Below the pieces are notes generated by a model that was given only the letters and a program-made list of their open reading frames with translations, was not told where the DNA came from and searched no databases. The translations under genes and the position numbers were made by a program. A DNA stretch of 64,000 nucleotides from Tillandsia leiboldiana (taxonomy: Eukaryota; Streptophyta; Magnoliopsida; Poales; Bromeliaceae): positions 1,717,765 to 1,781,764 of the forward strand of contig CM055081.1 of NCBI GenBank assembly GCA_029204045.2. Reading direction: 5' to 3'. Below are positions 59,346 through 64,000 of the stretch, in pieces. Each line of letters begins with the position of its first letter. Position 1 is the stretch's first letter.

Positions 59346-59399
59346 GCTCTACCCGGCGGTGAAGGGATAGGGGAGGGGATGGAATTTGAAGAGTATTTT

Positions 59400-60386
59400 C
59401 GGCATATCACCTAAGAAATTTACACTTCACTCACGAAATGCTGACGGCGGAAGAAAAAATGCACAATTCCATAATTACGAGGAGGCCAAATATAAACTTT
59501 TAATTACGAAGAAATAAAATATAGATTTTAAAAAAATAAGAAGGTAAAAGTAAAAACCCGAATATATTACCGAAGAAGAAGAATTTTTTATAATTTAACC
59601 CTTTTTTTTTTTATTAAAAGAAAACAAACCCTAATAAGTTTTCTGCCCAGTTCACGCGTGTCGAGAACTGCTTGTCTCATTCCAATAAATCCGGCCGTCC
59701 ATTTCGGAGCTGCCAAAGCTAAAACCTCAACCATAATATGGTTATGGTTATACTAAATACTAAAAATAATAAAAAATAAAATAAAATAAAATAAATTCTC
59801 TCCCACATAATATAGATTTTTTTTTTCTAAATAATTTTATAATTTTTTATAATTTTTTTTTTTTTTTTTTTTTTTTTTGTCAACTCAGCGGACGGCGAAC
59901 GATTAACCGTTTTCAAAAAAATTTGAAAGTTTTTTCTTATATTAGTTAGAGATAATACTAATCTAAAATTTTAAAAATTATAAAATTTGATAAAGATGTT
60001 GAAGGCGGCAAATAATTTATCGTATTTTATTTTAAAAAATTTTGTTACAAAAAAAAAAAATTATTTTCTCGAATATAATTTTGGAAATATATAAATATAC
60101 ACTTCATTGGGGGTGTACATCTTACACCCCACTCTATTCTGGGGTGGGATGAATTTTACTCGTCACTCGATGTGACGAGTGAAGATATACCCATTTCAGA
60201 ATGGGATGGGATATAGGATGTACACTTCTTTTGGGATGTATACTTAGCAAAGCCCTATATAATTTTTGTAAAATTATTTATTTAATTATAAAATTTTTAT
60301 GGATTATTTTTTAAAAAAAAGTTTAATTATAAATGGCCATCTCTTCTCCAACGCGAAAGCAAGAGAAGCCCACTTTACGTTTCTGA
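59400..60386. other. Upstream region of the HAD gene
   Basis: AT-rich, with long poly-T and poly-A runs and a short patch at about 60,110-60,240 containing GGGGTGTACATCTTACACCCC, a perfect small hairpin, plus repeated GGATGTACACTT words. The promoter of the HAD-like gene must lie near the right end; no clear TATA box was chosen. Confidence 0.45.
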
Positions 60387-60465
60387 ATGAGCAAAGTGCG
60401 ACCACCACCACCATCGGCGGCGGCGGCGCAACGGACGATGGCTAGGGTTTCGCGCGGCGCTCTAA

Positions 60466-60501
<36 letters not shown>

Positions 60502-63500
60502 AGGCGGAGGGGCTCCTAGGGAGGCTGAGAATGGCGCCGCCGCGCGCTTCGAGGTTCTATAACTCCACGGCGGCGGCGGTGGCGGTGGAGGCCGATGCAG
60601 CGGCGGCGGAGGGCGGTGGCGTAGGGGGGCTGAGGCAGATTCCGGCTGGTGGCGCCGCCGTGGGCGGCGGCGGGGGGAGGTGGGAGATGTTGGCGGCGAA
60701 GGAGTACGAGGAGTATCGGAGGTCCATATACGGGGAGATCACGCACAAGGCGCTCCTCGTCGACGCCGTTGGCACCCTCCTCGCGCCGGCGCAGCCCATG
60801 GCTCAGGTCGCCACGCTTTTCCCCTTCCATCTCTATTCTCTACTAAGTGCTTGTTGTCTTAGATCCATTCGCGGATCATTGTCTTCTTTTTCATTGGATT
60901 TGTAATTTGATGCGGTTCTTCTTATTATTATCCAAAAGATCAACCTAATATGGAAAAGATGGGGATTTAACTAATAGAATATAATGCAGAAATTTAACCC
61001 ATCTGATGTTGAAATGTTATAATGTTGAAGGTGGGGGATTGAATCCACAATTCAATTTGTGGGATGAAGAGGCTCAAAATTAGCTCTGATAGTGATCTAA
61101 TAATAGGAAACAAGCTTAGCTCTGGTGATAGATAAGGTGTGATTGTTTGTTAAATCGCACATTGTTACATGTTGTTGCCATTTTCTGATACTGTGATAAG
61201 ATGTGCTCGCAGGATGAACTTCTAATTCTTGTGATTGTCGGCCAGATTGTGATGTGTGCCCACTGAATGCGGAATGGCATATTTTTTAGAGAAAGAAAGA
61301 GGCGAAAAGAAATTCACTATATGTTTTGTTTTTTGTTCTAAAAAAATCATGTAGATATTTAGACTCTGAGCAATTTGGCATCAGACAGCGCGCACTGTGA
61401 ATAGAATTTGTGTTTAAGAAAGCCAAAAAAAAAAAAAATGCAACAATACTCCAAATTTTTTTTTTTTTTTTGGAAATGTGGAATTGATTAGTATTTCTTG
61501 TTGGGTTTTAGATTTATAGGAAGATTGGAGAGAAGTATGGTGTTGAGTACTCAGAAGATGAGATCTTGCAGCGATACAGATGGGCTTATGAGCAACCGTG
61601 GGGCAAATCGCGGCTAAGGTTTGCTGCCACTTCTTTTACTCAGCTCCTTTTTTTCTCTCTCTCTCTTTCTATATGATTGTGTGTCAGCTGAGTTGAGTTA
61701 ATTGTGCGATGAAACCAAAAAAGAAGTGTACTTCACAATCAGTTGGCCGGATACAGATTTAAATCTGTAATGCAAGGTGTTTTACGAGCTTTAATAATAT
61801 TTTTATTTTCATAATATTTGTTTTCTGGCATTTGGAGTAAAGCTTTTTGGCTCATCTATTTTTACATCATTTATTGATTATCATTTGATTAAAGCAAATT
61901 TAAGTCGATAATTGATTGCTTATTGTGACTTGATATGTAAATTAGTAACATTCATTTAAGACTTATAATTCTTAGTAATGCAAGAGTTGACAGTATGAAG
62001 AAATGGAAGGTAGTTACTTGTTGGGAAATTGGAATGTTTTTCTGATGTTTGTGTATAGGCATTTGTAAACATGTCAATGTAACTATAAGCAATAATCTAA
62101 TGAATGCAAAAAACTGAAGAGAAAAGAAATTTTCCACGTAGTTTCCTCAAGGCGGGAACTCTATGGCCGGTCCCCTTCATGAGACAGCGGGCCCAGAGGG
62201 TAATGTTGGAAGAATTGATAGGATCACAATCGCTAAAAGGGGCTAAGTTTTATGCAGCAGAATGCGTATAATTCATAATTTTACGTAATTGGTTTTCAGC
62301 AGTACGTATATGATTAATAAAGCAGATGATGGTTTTGAAAAATAAGAAGTTTGAAAACTATACTCTGTATGCATTTATTGTAAGTAGTTCATTGATATTA
62401 TACTGGAAAATATTAGCACTAAAGTGCGTAGACATTAGTAGACATAAAATTGTTTCCATATGGACTAAATTAAGATTAAAATGGAAAAAAAAATTATATT
62501 TTTCCCATGAGACAAACTATGGTATAAATATTTTGTTTTTCTAAATCTCGCTGTATTGATTTGGAGGAGACTAAAGGTTCAAGCTTATCAACAACAGCAC
62601 TTTCTTTACTTTTCCTCCGCTTATTGTCTATTTATGTTCAAATCCTCCTTCATTTGTTTGCAGTTAAGGAAATTGGTTAGTTTCAGTCTTGTAGTATGAT
62701 ATTGTTTCCAGCTTATGCGTACCTTAAAGCAAGTATTTATAGTCTTTTATCTATTAACGAACGTCTGTTGGTTCTCGGATACACTTTTAGAACACTTTTG
62801 TTCTGTGGAAAGTAGTACTTGAGTTTGACATTAATTTACCTTTGGTGATTTCTGGGTGACTGGATCCAGGTACGTCGATGATGGAAGGCCCTTTTGGCAG
62901 TATATTGTTAGTTCTTCAACAGGTTGCTCAGATTCGCGATATTTTGAAGAGCTATATCATTACTATACTACTGAAAAGGTGAGATAAATCTCGTTATAGA
63001 AGGGAAGAAATATTCTCTTTTTATATGGCATCTGATGGTACTCTTTATATGTTGGCAGGCGTGGTTCCTCTGCGATCCTGATGCTGAAAAAGTTTTTGAG
63101 GCTTTGAGAAACGCTGGTGTAAAAACAGCAGTTGTCTCAAATTTTGATACCCGATTGCGGCCTGTTTTGCAGGCACTGAAGTGTGATCGCTGGTTTGACG
63201 CAGTCGCAGTGTCAGCTGAGGCAGGTTTTTTTTTTTTTTTTTTTTTAATTTTCTTTTGTTGGTCATTCTGCTAATTCTGATGGTTACTCTGCGGGCCATT
63301 TTGGATAGTAGAACAAATTATCTGGCATTTCTCCTCTTGTTCACTCAAGGACCACCTGTTGGTTGGTTGTTTAGAGGCATGAAAAGATGTTTAACCTAAG
63401 TGAGAAGGAATAAGTATCTCAATCTTGACAATCCTGACTATTAGAACCTTAGAAAGGAGTAATGTCGAGTTCTTGTGTAATAATCGCCAAAAGGAACTCT

Positions 63501-63976
63501 CATCCAGCAAGACGTATCTATGTAACTTGTAGGCACATTGCTACATCCAGACAGGCCCTTTATCTTTTCGCTGCTCCAAGTAAAGCTTATAATAAAAATA
63601 GTGCATGAACTATCACGAAGACATCATCACCTATTAATCGATTACATCATAGATGGCACTGAACATGCATGCACGGATACTGTTGCCAAAACATATCTTG
63701 TTTGTTTCTCGGATCTTCCATTTTTTGTAAATAAAGTCTCCAAACCGTTGTTATACCTCGTTTTTCATGAGAGATCTCTCACAAGGATGTACTCTTTTAC
63801 AGGTCGCAGCAGAAAAACCAAACCCTACAATATTTCTAAAGGCCTGCGAATTTTTAGGAGTCGAGCCTGAGGAAGCCGTCCATGTAGGCGACGATCGGAG
63901 GAATGACATATGGGGAGCGAGGGATGCGGGCTGCGACGCGTGGCTTTGGGGCAGTGATGTACACTCCTTCAAAGAG
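60387..63976 (+). CDS. HAD-superfamily hydrolase, HDHD3-like (5' part)
   Basis: 324 codons in five exons: 60387-60806, 61512-61618, 62870-62978, 63059-63220 and 63803-63976. The gene continues beyond the window, as 63,976 is followed by a GT donor. Residues 1-100 are Ala/Gly/Arg-rich from GCG repeats and may be an organellar transit peptide. HAD motifs follow: motif I HKALLVDAVGTLL, cap-region helices (KIGEKYGVEYSEDEILQRYR, PFWQYIV), motif II VVSNFD, motif III AEKPNP and motif IV HVGDDRRNDIWGARDAG. The second Asp of the usual DxD motif I is Val here, so classical phosphatase chemistry is doubtful, though the nucleophile Asp, the Lys and the motif IV acids remain. The start at 60,387 is the first in-frame ATG; 60,438 (MARVSRG) is an alternative. 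The last visible intron needs a GC donor or a shifted acceptor. The substrate is unknown. Confidence 0.9.
63221..63802 (+). other. Probable GC-AG intron in the HAD gene
   Basis: The exon ends GTGTCAGCTGAG, followed by gcaggt. With acceptor 63,801-63,802 this gives SAEVAAEKPNP, matching the family's SAEV--EKP spacing. The alternative is a GT donor at 63,225 with an acceptor after GTCGCAG, which gives SAEAAEKPNP, one residue shorter but also in frame. Confidence 0.6.
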
Positions 63977-64000
63977 GTAATACCATTTTCCTCTTTATTA

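Noticed and set aside
59057..59362. Pro/Thr-rich 101-codon ORF
   Set aside because: It is the wrong frame of the GC3-rich fragment; the frame with coding-like third positions is a different one and contains a stop.
1..64000. tRNA, rRNA, CRISPR array, bacterial-type operon
   Set aside because: None seen; all signals are of a plant nuclear genome.

Overview
This is 64 kb of a plant nuclear genome. Four protein-coding genes with angiosperm families and spliced structures are visible: the 3' part of TSR1, a cytokinin type-A response regulator, an intronless PPR gene and the 5' part of a HAD-like hydrolase. The very GC-rich, poly-alanine first exon of the HAD gene and GC3-rich gene fragments point to a monocot. 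I cannot name the species. Exons are GC-balanced, while introns and spacers are AT-rich and packed with transposon debris and long (TA)n/(CT)n tracts.

Layout. 1-8351: plus-strand TSR1 (40S ribosome maturation), 13 exons in view and the 5' end off the window; its introns hold a hAT-type MITE and a TRIM solo LTR. 8352-12,900: two well-bounded MITEs (Tourist-like and hAT-like) and a decayed Ty3/gypsy integrase fragment. 12,900-20,500: a small tandem duplication, a fold-back MITE and old nested LTR debris. 20,500-26,500: AT-rich desert with fold-back MITEs, a PIF-like MITE and a tandem TRIM. 26,924-28,849: type-A response regulator in five exons. 29,640-30,300: LINE reverse-transcriptase relic. 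32,785-34,704: minus-strand PPR gene. 35,778-53,793: a dead PIF/Harbinger transposon whose first ORF is split by a young 11.7-kb LTR retrotransposon. 53,798-60,380: MITEs alternating with (TA)n arrays and a GC-rich gene fragment. 60,387-63,976 onward: HAD-like hydrolase, continuing past the window.

The four genes do not form a pathway. They are independent housekeeping or regulatory genes (cytosolic ribosome biogenesis, cytokinin phosphorelay, probable organellar RNA processing, HAD enzyme) separated by transposable elements.

The most notable structure is the nested transposon locus. The Harbinger element carries a Myb/SANT-like ORF1, a DDE transposase with all three catalytic residues but stop codons elsewhere, and a 70-bp GC-rich minisatellite in its 5' region. 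The LTR element inside it has two 4,146-bp LTRs, longer together and singly than its 3,414-bp interior, a CTGGT target duplication, a Met-tRNA primer site, a polypurine tract, no recognisable gag-pol, and seven CACGTG G-boxes per LTR upstream of a TATA box. Other points of note are two probable GC-AG introns in unrelated genes and the repeated pairing of MITEs with (TA)n arrays. Exon borders and repeat ends were read by eye; nothing here was tested by alignment.
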